From positions 186,001 through 250,000 of the forward strand of contig NZ_JODY01000003.1 in NCBI RefSeq assembly GCF_000718015.1: DNA of 64,000 nucleotides, given 5' to 3'. The notes under the pieces were generated by a model. The model worked only from the letters and a program-made list of their open reading frames with translations. It had not been told where the DNA came from and searched no databases. Positions 19,013 through 26,473 of the stretch are shown here, in pieces. Position numbers and translations under genes: made by a program. This DNA is from Streptomyces catenulae (GTDB lineage: Bacteria > Actinomycetota > Actinomycetes > Streptomycetales > Streptomycetaceae). Numbering within the stretch: the stretch's first letter is position 1; each line of letters opens with the position of its first letter.

Positions 19013-19413
19013 GCAGCGAGACGGCCGCACCGACGTCGGTGTCCACGCACATCCTGGACACCAGCGTGGGCCGCCCCGCGGAGGGCGTCGCCCTCACGCT
19101 CGCCGTGCGCGCGGGGCGCGACGGCGCCTGGCACGCCCACGGCGCCTCCGCGACCGACGCCGACGGACGCTGCAAGGACCTTCCGGCCCTGCCGGAGGGC
19201 ACCACCCATGTACGCCTCGACTTCGCCGTCGAGGGGTATTTCGAGTCCCGCACCCGTCAGCAAGCCGAGGAACAGCAGGACGCCCCCCGCGTAAGGGACA
19301 GCGGTGCCTTCTTCCCGGAGGTGGCGATCACCTTCGCCGTCCAGCCGGGCGAGCACTACCACGTACCGCTGCTGCTCAACCCGTTCGGCTACTCCGTATA
19401 CCGAGGGAGCTAG
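19009..19413 (+). CDS. uraH: 5-hydroxyisourate hydrolase
   Basis: Transthyretin-like hydrolase of 134 residues that converts 5-hydroxyisourate, the urate oxidase product, to OHCU. It has both family signatures: VSTHILDTSVGRPAEG near the N-terminus and the C-terminal NPFGYSVYRGS ending in the diagnostic YRGS tetrapeptide. It is coupled by ATGA to uraD, and urate oxidase starts seven bases after its stop. It is slightly longer than typical (about 115) because of an insertion near EQQDAPRVRDSG. Confidence 0.95.
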   Translation: MSSETAAPTSVSTHILDTSVGRPAEGVALTLAVRAGRDGAWHAHGASATDADGRCKDLPALPEGTTHVRLDFAVEGYFESRTRQQAEEQQDAPRVRDSGAFFPEVAITFAVQPGEHYHVPLLLNPFGYSVYRGS

Positions 19414-19420
19414 CACCGAC

Positions 19421-20380
19421 ATGACCGCCAACCGCCCTGCCACGCCCCGCCTTGTGATGCTCGGCCAGAACCAGTACGGCAAAGCGGAGAACCGCGTCGT
19501 CAAGATCGTCCGGGACGGCGACACCCACCACATCAAGGACCTCAACGTCTCCGTCGCCCTCTCCGGCGACCTCGAAGAGGTCCACCTCTCCGGCTCCAAC
19601 GCCAACTGCCTCCCCACCGACACCACCAAGAACACGGTGTTCGCCTTCGCCAAGGAACACGGCATCGAATCGGCGGAGCAGTTCGGCATCCACCTCGCCC
19701 GCCACTTCGTCACCAGCCAGGAGCCGATCAAGCGGGCCCGTATCCGCATCGAGGAGTACTCCTGGGAGCGGATCGCCACCTCCGACGGCAACTCCCGCTT
19801 CATCGGCGCCGACGAGGTCAAGCACTCCTTCGTCCGCAAGGGCCAGGAGACCCGCCTGACGGAGATCACCTACGACGGTGAGCGCTGGCAGATCATCTCC
19901 GGTCTGAAGGACCTCGTCGTCATGAACTCCACCCACTCGGAGTTCTGGGGCTACATCAAGGACAAGTACACGACGCTCAAGGAGGACTACGACCGCATCC
20001 TCGCCACCGAGGTCTCCAGCCGCTGGCGGTTCAACTGGACCGACGACGACCAGCGGATGCCGAACTGGGAGCGCTCCTACGCCCAGGTCAAGAAGCACAT
20101 GCTGGAGGCGTTCGCGGAGACCTACAGCCTCTCGCTCCAGCAGACCCTGTACCAGATGGGGTCCCGCGTCATCAACAACCGTTCCGAGATCGACGAGATC
20201 CGCTTCTCGCTCCCGAACAAGCACCACTTCAAGGTGGACCTGGAGCCGTTCGGTCTCAAGAACGAAGCCGCCGACGGCGCCGTCTACCACGCCGCGGACC
20301 GCCCGTACGGCCTGATCGAAGCCACTGTTCTGCGCGACGGTGTCGAAGCCCTGATCCCCCAGGATCTGACCAACCTCTGA
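19421..20380 (+). CDS. urate oxidase (uricase)
   Basis: Cofactor-free oxidase of 319 residues converting urate and O2 to 5-hydroxyisourate and H2O2. Family motifs are NQYGKAENRVVKIVRDG with the catalytic Lys near residue 20, LPTDTTKNTVFAFAKEHG with the Thr of the catalytic dyad near 69, and the substrate-contact NSTHSEFWGY and RVINNRSEIDEIRFSLPNK near the C-terminus. The ATG at 19421 follows GAGGGAG. It is the last enzyme of the urate operon; the H2O2 it makes probably explains the co-regulated catalase. Confidence 0.95.
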   Translation: MTANRPATPRLVMLGQNQYGKAENRVVKIVRDGDTHHIKDLNVSVALSGDLEEVHLSGSNANCLPTDTTKNTVFAFAKEHGIESAEQFGIHLARHFVTSQEPIKRARIRIEEYSWERIATSDGNSRFIGADEVKHSFVRKGQETRLTEITYDGERWQIISGLKDLVVMNSTHSEFWGYIKDKYTTLKEDYDRILATEVSSRWRFNWTDDDQRMPNWERSYAQVKKHMLEAFAETYSLSLQQTLYQMGSRVINNRSEIDEIRFSLPNKHHFKVDLEPFGLKNEAADGAVYHAADRPYGLIEATVLRDGVEALIPQDLTNL

Positions 20381-20408
20381 CGGCTTGGACGCAGCGCCGT
20401 GCCTCGCG

Positions 20409-20435
20409 CCCCTCCCCACGCCCAGGGGGGAGGGG
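20409..20435 (+). terminator. hairpin between urate oxidase and the NCS2 permease
   Basis: Perfect nine-base stem CCCCTCCCC (20409-20417) with GGGGAGGGG (20427-20435), 29 bases after the urate oxidase stop. With no T-run it may only attenuate read-through into the permease gene. Confidence 0.6.
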
Positions 20436-20461
20436 CCGCGAATCCTTGAGGGGAACCACCC

Positions 20462-21865
20462 ATGGCACAGCTCCCGCACGACCGGCACCACCCCGCCCCA
20501 CCGGTCCACCCCGTGGACGAGAAGCCGGGGCCCAAGCGGCTGATTCCCGCCGCACTCCAGCACATCGCCGCGATGTACGCCGGCGTCGTCACCCCGCCGC
20601 TCATCATCGGCCAGGCCGTCGGGCTGGACGCCGCCGGCCGCACCCGCCTCATCGCCGCCGGTCTCCTGATCGCCGGTTGCGCCACCCTCCTGCAGACCCT
20701 CGGCATCCGTAACGCCGTCGGCAACCGGCTGCCGTTCGTCAACGCGGCCAGCTCCGCCGGGATCACCCCGATGCTCGCCATCGCGGAGACCACCGCCAAA
20801 GGGCACCAACTCCCCGCGATCTACGGGGCGGTGATGGTCGCCGGAGTCTTCTGTCTCGCCGTCGGACCGTTCTTCGGCAGACTGCTCCGCTTCTTCCCGC
20901 CACTGGTCACCGGCGTGGTCATCACCCTCATCGGCGTCACCCTCATGCCGGTACCGGTCGGCTGGGCCCAGGGCGGCGACAAGGGCGCCCCCGGGTTCGG
21001 CGACATGAAGAACCTCGCCCTCGCCGCCTTCACCCTCCTGGTGATCCTGCTCATCCAGCGCTTCGCCAAGGGCTTCGGCAAACAGGTCGCCCTCCTGCTC
21101 GGCCTGGTCATCGGCACCCTCGCGGCCATCCCCTTCGGCATGGCGAGCTTCGACGGACTCCGCTCGGCGCCCGTCGCCGCCCTGCCCACGCCCTTCGCCT
21201 TCGGCCCGCCGGAGTTCCAGCCCGCCGCGATCCTCTCGCTCTGCATCGTGATGCTCGTCCTGATGACGGAGTCCGCCGCCGGAATGCTCGCGCTCGGCGA
21301 GATCTGCGACCGCCGCTGCGACGGCGCCACCCTCACCCGCGGGCTGCGCACCGACGGCCTCGCCACCCTGCTGGGACCGCTCTTCGGCGGCTTCGCCACC
21401 AGCGCCTTCGCCCAGAACGTCGGCGTCGTCTCGCTCACCCGCGTCCGCAGCCGCTACGTGGTCGCCGCCGCGGGCGGCACCCTCCTGGTCCTCGGCGCGT
21501 TCCCCGTCCTCGGCGCGGTCGTCTCGCTCGTCCCGATGCCCGTCCTCGGCGGCGCCGGGATCGTCCTCTTCGGCTCGATCGCCGTCAGCGGCATCCGCAC
21601 CCTCGCCGAAGCCGGGCTCGACGACAGCTCCAACATCATCCTGGTGGCCGTCTCGCTCGGCGCCGGCATCATCCCGCTCGCCGCGCCCACCTTCTACGCC
21701 GACTTCCCCGCCTGGGCACAGACCGTCCTCGGCTCCGGCATCAGCGCCGGTGCCCTGGTCGCCGTCCTGCTCAACCTCTTCTTCCACCATCTCGGCACCC
21801 GGAGCACCTCACGGACAGCGGTACTGTCAGCCGCCCCGTCCGGCTCCGGCACTCAAATCCCGTAG
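20462..21865 (+). CDS. NCS2 family urate/xanthine-type permease
   Basis: Nucleobase:cation symporter of 467 residues with about 12-14 hydrophobic segments. Conserved features are LIPAALQHIAAMYAGVVTPPLIIG at the N-terminus, NAASSAGITPMLAIAE and the functional TM8-10 region around MTESAAGMLALGEI and GFATSAFAQNVGVVSLTRVRS. This is the uracil/xanthine/urate branch, unlike the AzgA-type protein at the left end. The start follows GAGGGGAA. Its place straight after urate oxidase suggests urate or xanthine import. Confidence 0.88.
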   Translation: MAQLPHDRHHPAPPVHPVDEKPGPKRLIPAALQHIAAMYAGVVTPPLIIGQAVGLDAAGRTRLIAAGLLIAGCATLLQTLGIRNAVGNRLPFVNAASSAGITPMLAIAETTAKGHQLPAIYGAVMVAGVFCLAVGPFFGRLLRFFPPLVTGVVITLIGVTLMPVPVGWAQGGDKGAPGFGDMKNLALAAFTLLVILLIQRFAKGFGKQVALLLGLVIGTLAAIPFGMASFDGLRSAPVAALPTPFAFGPPEFQPAAILSLCIVMLVLMTESAAGMLALGEICDRRCDGATLTRGLRTDGLATLLGPLFGGFATSAFAQNVGVVSLTRVRSRYVVAAAGGTLLVLGAFPVLGAVVSLVPMPVLGGAGIVLFGSIAVSGIRTLAEAGLDDSSNIILVAVSLGAGIIPLAAPTFYADFPAWAQTVLGSGISAGALVAVLLNLFFHHLGTRSTSRTAVLSAAPSGSGTQIP

Positions 21866-21907
21866 GGCCCTGCCGTGCCCGACCGCCGAAGCGAAAGCAG
21901 GAAGTCC

Positions 21908-23317
21908 ATGACAGCACCGGCAGCACCGGCATCCCCTGACAGCGCGACCGAGCGGTTCGTCATCGAGAACTGCGCCGTCGCGACCGTCGACGCCCACGAC
22001 ACCGTCCACCCCACCGGACACGTCGTGATCGCCGGCTCCACCATCGAGGCGGTGGGCGCGGGCCCGGCGCCCGAGGGCCTCGCGCACGTCACCCGCCGCA
22101 TCGACGGCACCGGCCACCTGGTCACCCCCGGGCTGGTCAACACCCACCACCACTTCTACCAGTGGATCACCCGCGGTCTGGCCACCGACCACAACCTCTT
22201 CGACTGGCTGGTCGCGCTCTACCCGACCTGGGCCCGGATCGACGCGCCGATGCTGGCCGCCGCCACCCAGGGCTCCCTCGGCATGATGGTCCGCGGCGGC
22301 GTCACCACCGCCTGCGACCACCACTACGTCTTCCCCCACGACGCCGGGGACCTCGTCGCCGCGGAGCTGGAGGCCGCCGCCGCGATCGGCGCCCGGCTCA
22401 CCCTCGCCCGCGGCTCGATGGACCGCAGCGAGAAGGACGGCGGACTGCCGCCGGACTTCGCCGTCGAGACCACCGAGGGCGCGCTGCTCGCCACCGAGGC
22501 GGCGATCGACACCCACCACGACGCCTCCTTCGACTCCCTGGTCCACCTCGCCGCCGCCCCCTGCTCCCCCTTCTCCGTCTCCACCGAACTCCTGCGGCAG
22601 AGCGCCGAGTTGGCGCGCCGTAAGGGCGTCCGGATGCACACCCACGGCTCGGAGACGGTGGAGGAGGAGAAGTTCTGCCACGAGCTGTTCGGCATGGGCC
22701 CGACGGCCTACCTCGAAACCACCGGCTGGCTCGGCGAGGACGTGTGGATGGCCCACTGCGTCCACATGAACGACGCCGACATCGACGCCTTCGCCCGCAG
22801 CGGCACCGGCGTCGCCCACTGCCCGTCGTCCAACGCCCGCCTCGCCGCCGGGATCGCCCGCGTCCCCGACATGCTCGCCGCCGGTGTCCCGGTCGGCCTC
22901 GGCGTGGACGGCACCGCCTCCAACGAGTCCGGCGAACTCCACACCGAACTGCGCAACGCCCTGCTCATCAACCGCCTCGGCGCCCACAAGGAGGCCGCGC
23001 TCACCGCCCGCAAGGCGCTGCGGCTCGGCACCCACGGCGGCGCCCGGGTCCTGGGCCGCGCCACCGAACTCGGCTCCCTGGAGCCCGGCAAACTCGCCGA
23101 CCTGGTCCTCTGGAAGCTGGACGGACTCGCCCACTCCTCCATCGCCGACCCGGTCACCGCGCTGGTCTTCGGCGCGGCGGCACCGGTGACCCTCTCCCTC
23201 GTGGGCGGTCGCCCGGTCGTCGAGGACGGTCACCTCACCCGCGTCGACGAGGACACCGTCGCCCGCGCCGCCCGTGACGAGGCGCGGCGCCTGACCCGGA
23301 TCGCCGCCGGGGACTGA
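21908..23317 (+). CDS. 8-oxoguanine deaminase (amidohydrolase)
   Basis: Zinc amidohydrolase of the Atz/Trz family, 469 residues, deaminating 8-oxoguanine to urate. Metal-binding and catalytic residues lie in TPGLVNTHHHFYQWITRGL (residue about 75), MHTHGSETVEEEKFCHE (about 245), WMAHCVHMND (about 280) and LGVDGTASNESGEL (about 330). The composition and the QWITRGLATDHNLFDWL segment match annotated 8-oxoguanine deaminases better than guanine deaminases. The ATG follows AGCAGGAAG. Lying between two NCS2 permeases and after urate oxidase, it would feed salvaged oxidised guanine into urate. A hydroxydechloroatrazine-like role is less likely. Confidence 0.85.
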   Translation: MTAPAAPASPDSATERFVIENCAVATVDAHDTVHPTGHVVIAGSTIEAVGAGPAPEGLAHVTRRIDGTGHLVTPGLVNTHHHFYQWITRGLATDHNLFDWLVALYPTWARIDAPMLAAATQGSLGMMVRGGVTTACDHHYVFPHDAGDLVAAELEAAAAIGARLTLARGSMDRSEKDGGLPPDFAVETTEGALLATEAAIDTHHDASFDSLVHLAAAPCSPFSVSTELLRQSAELARRKGVRMHTHGSETVEEEKFCHELFGMGPTAYLETTGWLGEDVWMAHCVHMNDADIDAFARSGTGVAHCPSSNARLAAGIARVPDMLAAGVPVGLGVDGTASNESGELHTELRNALLINRLGAHKEAALTARKALRLGTHGGARVLGRATELGSLEPGKLADLVLWKLDGLAHSSIADPVTALVFGAAAPVTLSLVGGRPVVEDGHLTRVDEDTVARAARDEARRLTRIAAGD

Positions 23318-23695
23318 CCCGGCGCCGCTCCCGTGGCGCCGCCGGACACGACGGTGCCACCCCCGAACCCGACCGGGAGGGACGGCTCCCGGCCGGGCTC
23401 GCGGAACCCCAGCGGCTCCGCGAGCGCCCGACCCCGGGGACGCGGGGCGCACCCCGCGTCCCCGGGCCACCGCACCACCGTCCCGCCGCGGCGGCGCCCG
23501 CCACCAGCACCGCACCGCCGCGCCCGCACCCCGCCCACCGGCGTCCCGTGCCACCCCGCCCACCCGCGCGGTCGCTTCCGTACACCCCCCACCGCGCCGG
23601 CACCCCGCAGCGCGCGCACCACCCGCACCACTCCCTCCGTGACAGCAAAGCGCGGCTCCCCGCAGGAGCGCGCGGAAATCGACAGGAGGCCCGCA
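23318..23695. other. gene-free interval before the second NCS2 permease
   Basis: This 378-base stretch is extremely C-rich. A frame runs through it, but the encoded Pro/Arg/Thr string has no family resemblance and no ribosome site. The real gene begins at 23696 after AGGAGG. No clear promoter or terminator could be identified. Confidence 0.6.
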
Positions 23696-25198
23696 GTGGC
23701 CGCAACGCCGGGGTCGGACCGGAGCACACATCCGGTCGACGAACTCCTCCCGCCCCTCAAGATGTTCACCAGCGGACTGCAACATGTGGCCGCCATGTAC
23801 GCGGGGGTGGTCGCCCCGCCGATGATCGTGGGGCCGGCCTGCGGGCTGAGCCCCACCGAGACGGCGTTCCTGGTGGGCGCCAGCCTCTTCACCGCGGGCA
23901 TCGCCACCCTCCTGCAGACCCTCGGCTTCTGGAAGGTCGGCGCCCGGCTGCCCTTCGTCAACGGGGTGTCGTTCGCCGGGGTCACCCCGATGGTCGCCAT
24001 CGGCAAGGCCCAGGGCCCGGGGCACGCGCTGCCGGTGATCTTCGGCGCGATCATCGTCGCCGGGGTGCTGGGCTTCCTGCTGGCCCCCTACTTCTCCAAG
24101 CTGGTCCGCTTCTTCCCGCCGGTGGTCACCGGCACCGTCATCACCCTCATCGGCGTCTCTCTGCTGCCGGTCGCCTTCAACTGGTCACAGGGCGGCGACG
24201 CGTCCGCCGCCGACCACGGATCGCCGACCAACGTCGCGATGGCGGCGGTGACGTTCGTGATCGTGCTGGTGCTGCGGCGGGTGCTGCGCGGCTTCCTGCG
24301 GCAGATCTCCATCCTGCTCGGACTGATCGCCGGGACCCTGCTGGCGATCCCCGTCGGGCTCACCGACTTCTCCGCGCTCACCGGCGCCGCCCCGGTCGGC
24401 TTCCCGACGCCGTTCCACTTCGGCGCCCCGCAGTTCAACGCCGCCGCCGTCGTGTCGATGTGCATCGTGATGCTGGTCTGTATGACCGAGTCGACCGCCG
24501 ACATGCTCGCCCTCGGCCGGATCGTCGGCCGCCCCGCCGACGAGCGGACCATCGAGGGCGGACTGCGCGCCGACACCCTCGGCACCGCCCTCAGCCCGCT
24601 CTTCAACGGTTTCGCCACCAGCGCCTTCGCCCAGAACATCGGGCTGGTCGCGATGACGAAGGTCCGCAGCCGCTTCGTGGTGGCGACCAGCGGCGCGATC
24701 CTGCTGCTCCTCGGGCTCTGTCCGATGGCCGCCTCGGTGATCTCCCTGGTGCCGCTGCCGGTGCTGGGCGGCGCGGGCATCGTGCTGTTCGGCTCGGTCG
24801 CCGCCAGCGGCATCCAGACGCTCGCCTCGGCGGCGCTGGAGAAGGGGGAGAACGCGCTGATCGTCGCCGCCGCCGTGGGCATCGGTCTGATCCCCATCGC
24901 CGCGCCGGACTTCTACCACGCCTTCCCCAAGGACCTGCTGGTCGTCCTGGACTCCGGTATCAGCACCGGCGCCCTGGTCGCCATCGTCCTCAACCTCGCC
25001 TTCAACCACCTCGGCGGCCGGTCGGCGGCCACCGGGGACCCGGCGGACGAGGGCGGGGACGAGGACGCCGGAGCGCCGCCGCCGACTCCGGCGGACGCCG
25101 CTCCCGCACCCGTGGCGCCCGCCGCGCCGACCGTCCCGCCGCAGTCCGCCCGCCGCACCGCCGACGACACGGCCCGGCTCCCCGGTCACAGCCGCTGA
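23696..25198 (+). CDS. NCS2 family xanthine/urate-type permease (second copy)
   Basis: Paralogue of the permease at 20462, 500 residues, with the same motifs: KMFTSGLQHVAAMYAGVVAPP, NGVSFAGVTPMVAIGK, CMTESTADMLALGRI and GFATSAFAQNIGLVAMTKVRS. It differs by a disordered Pro/Ala/Asp-rich C-terminal tail of about 60 residues. The GTG start has a perfect AGGAGG six bases upstream. Two related permeases flanking the deaminase suggest different purine specificities, for example xanthine versus urate or 8-oxoguanine; the sequence does not tell which. Confidence 0.88.
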   Translation: MAATPGSDRSTHPVDELLPPLKMFTSGLQHVAAMYAGVVAPPMIVGPACGLSPTETAFLVGASLFTAGIATLLQTLGFWKVGARLPFVNGVSFAGVTPMVAIGKAQGPGHALPVIFGAIIVAGVLGFLLAPYFSKLVRFFPPVVTGTVITLIGVSLLPVAFNWSQGGDASAADHGSPTNVAMAAVTFVIVLVLRRVLRGFLRQISILLGLIAGTLLAIPVGLTDFSALTGAAPVGFPTPFHFGAPQFNAAAVVSMCIVMLVCMTESTADMLALGRIVGRPADERTIEGGLRADTLGTALSPLFNGFATSAFAQNIGLVAMTKVRSRFVVATSGAILLLLGLCPMAASVISLVPLPVLGGAGIVLFGSVAASGIQTLASAALEKGENALIVAAAVGIGLIPIAAPDFYHAFPKDLLVVLDSGISTGALVAIVLNLAFNHLGGRSAATGDPADEGGDEDAGAPPPTPADAAPAPVAPAAPTVPPQSARRTADDTARLPGHSR

Positions 25199-25228
25199 CC
25201 GCACCGGCGGCCCTCGGCGGAACACACC

Positions 25229-25275
25229 GGCGGCCCGCGACGGACCGGCCGTGACCGGATCCGCCGCGGGCCGCC
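25229..25275. terminator. bidirectional hairpin terminator
   Basis: Perfect 11-base arms GGCGGCCCGCG (25229-25239) and CGCGGGCCGCC (25265-25275) between the convergent permease and chitosanase genes. Confidence 0.7.
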
Positions 25276-25313
25276 ACCCGCTTCCCCTCGGGGTTTCCCC
25301 CTCCCGCACCGGC

Positions 25314-26183
25314 TCAGCCGATGTGGAAGTCCTCGCCGTAGACCTTCCACTTCAACGGCGTGTGCAGATCGAGGTTGCCGTCCTTGAGGAAGACCCGCTG
25401 CGCGGTGTCGACGCGGCTGGTGTCGCTGTGCGCCTCCTCCTGCTGCATCGCCCAGACCCGGGCGTCCATGAACGCGTTGAGGTACTTCTTCTCGTCGCCG
25501 CCCTGCGACGGCGGCTTCGCCTTCTTCAGGGCCCGTTCGCGGATGCTGGAGAAGCTGGTGTCCTCGTCGCCGTCGCCGTGCATGACGATCGCGTCGTAGT
25601 ACGCGAACTGCCCCAGCACACCGATCTTGTCGGCCTTGCCCTGCTTGACCGCCGGGTTGAAGTACACCCGGTCCCGCTCGTCGTTCTGCGCCTTCTGGAA
25701 GTCGGGGTCCTTCGCCGCCGTCTTCCAGTCCTTCACGTACGCGTTGCCGAGCCCCTCGTGGGAGTCGGACCCGTCGACCTTGCGCAGCGCCGGGAGGTAC
25801 TTCGCGAGGATGTTGTCCGGCTTGCGCTTGGCGTACAGCTCGACGAGTTCGAGCATGTCGTGGGTGCCGGAGCAGAAGCCGATGATGCCGGCGGTGTAGC
25901 CCCGTCCGTCGCCGATGTCTTCGATGTACTTGTACTGGTCCTTCCAGTTCAGCGAGGAGTTCTCCGCGCTGGAGACCAGCTTCATCGCGATCTCCTTCTT
26001 CGCCGGGTCGTCGAGCCCCGACGCGGCGCGGGAGGAGTGCGGGGAGTGTGTGGCGGAATCCGACTTGCCGCCCGGGATGGCCGTTGCCGCGACTGCGGTC
26101 GCGGGAACGGCGAGCAGTGCCACGCCGAGGATGACGCGGGTGGATATTTTGGTCACACGTGACCCTATCGACCGAGAGCGCAT
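25314..26183 (-). CDS. csn: secreted GH46 chitosanase
   Basis: Extracellular endo-chitosanase of glycoside hydrolase family 46, 289 residues. A basic N-terminus and hydrophobic segment (residues about 10-35) with an AVAATA region form a signal peptide. The catalytic pair of the family lies in LVSSAENSSLNW (Glu) and IEDIGDGRGYTAGIIGFCSGTHD (Asp). The ATG at 26183 follows GGAGG; an earlier in-frame start is less likely. A near-palindrome 45 bases upstream matches the place of known chitosanase operators. It is unrelated to the purine genes. Confidence 0.94.
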   Translation of the reverse strand: MRSRSIGSRVTKISTRVILGVALLAVPATAVAATAIPGGKSDSATHSPHSSRAASGLDDPAKKEIAMKLVSSAENSSLNWKDQYKYIEDIGDGRGYTAGIIGFCSGTHDMLELVELYAKRKPDNILAKYLPALRKVDGSDSHEGLGNAYVKDWKTAAKDPDFQKAQNDERDRVYFNPAVKQGKADKIGVLGQFAYYDAIVMHGDGDEDTSFSSIRERALKKAKPPSQGGDEKKYLNAFMDARVWAMQQEEAHSDTSRVDTAQRVFLKDGNLDLHTPLKWKVYGEDFHIG

Positions 26184-26228
26184 ACGATCCTCCGATTCCG
26201 GAGTGGGCTGTGGGGGGTTCCCCAATCG

Positions 26229-26244
26229 TTAGGAAGCTTTCCTA
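26229..26244. promoter_or_regulatory. imperfect palindrome TTAGGAAGCTTTCCTA upstream of chitosanase
   Basis: Near-palindrome 46-61 bases before the chitosanase ATG, one base short of perfect symmetry. Streptomyces chitosanase genes are known to be repressed by the ROK protein CsnR through a box of this type; the exact consensus is from memory, so the assignment is tentative. Confidence 0.55.
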
Positions 26245-26473
26245 CCAGACTTGAGGGGGCGCGTACAGGAGTCGCGCACAACCCCGAGCGCGCCGATTCC
26301 CTTACAGATCAAGGGAGTTGCGGGGGAGCGGTCCCGGTACGGGAGCGGCCGACCGCGCCGCGCGCACCCGTGACCGGCGCAGCTCTCCGCCCGGGACCCC
26401 GGGACGGCTGCGCGCCCGCGCCCGCCCCGCCAAGTGCCGCACGCCGCGATGCCGCACCACATACAGTTGACGC

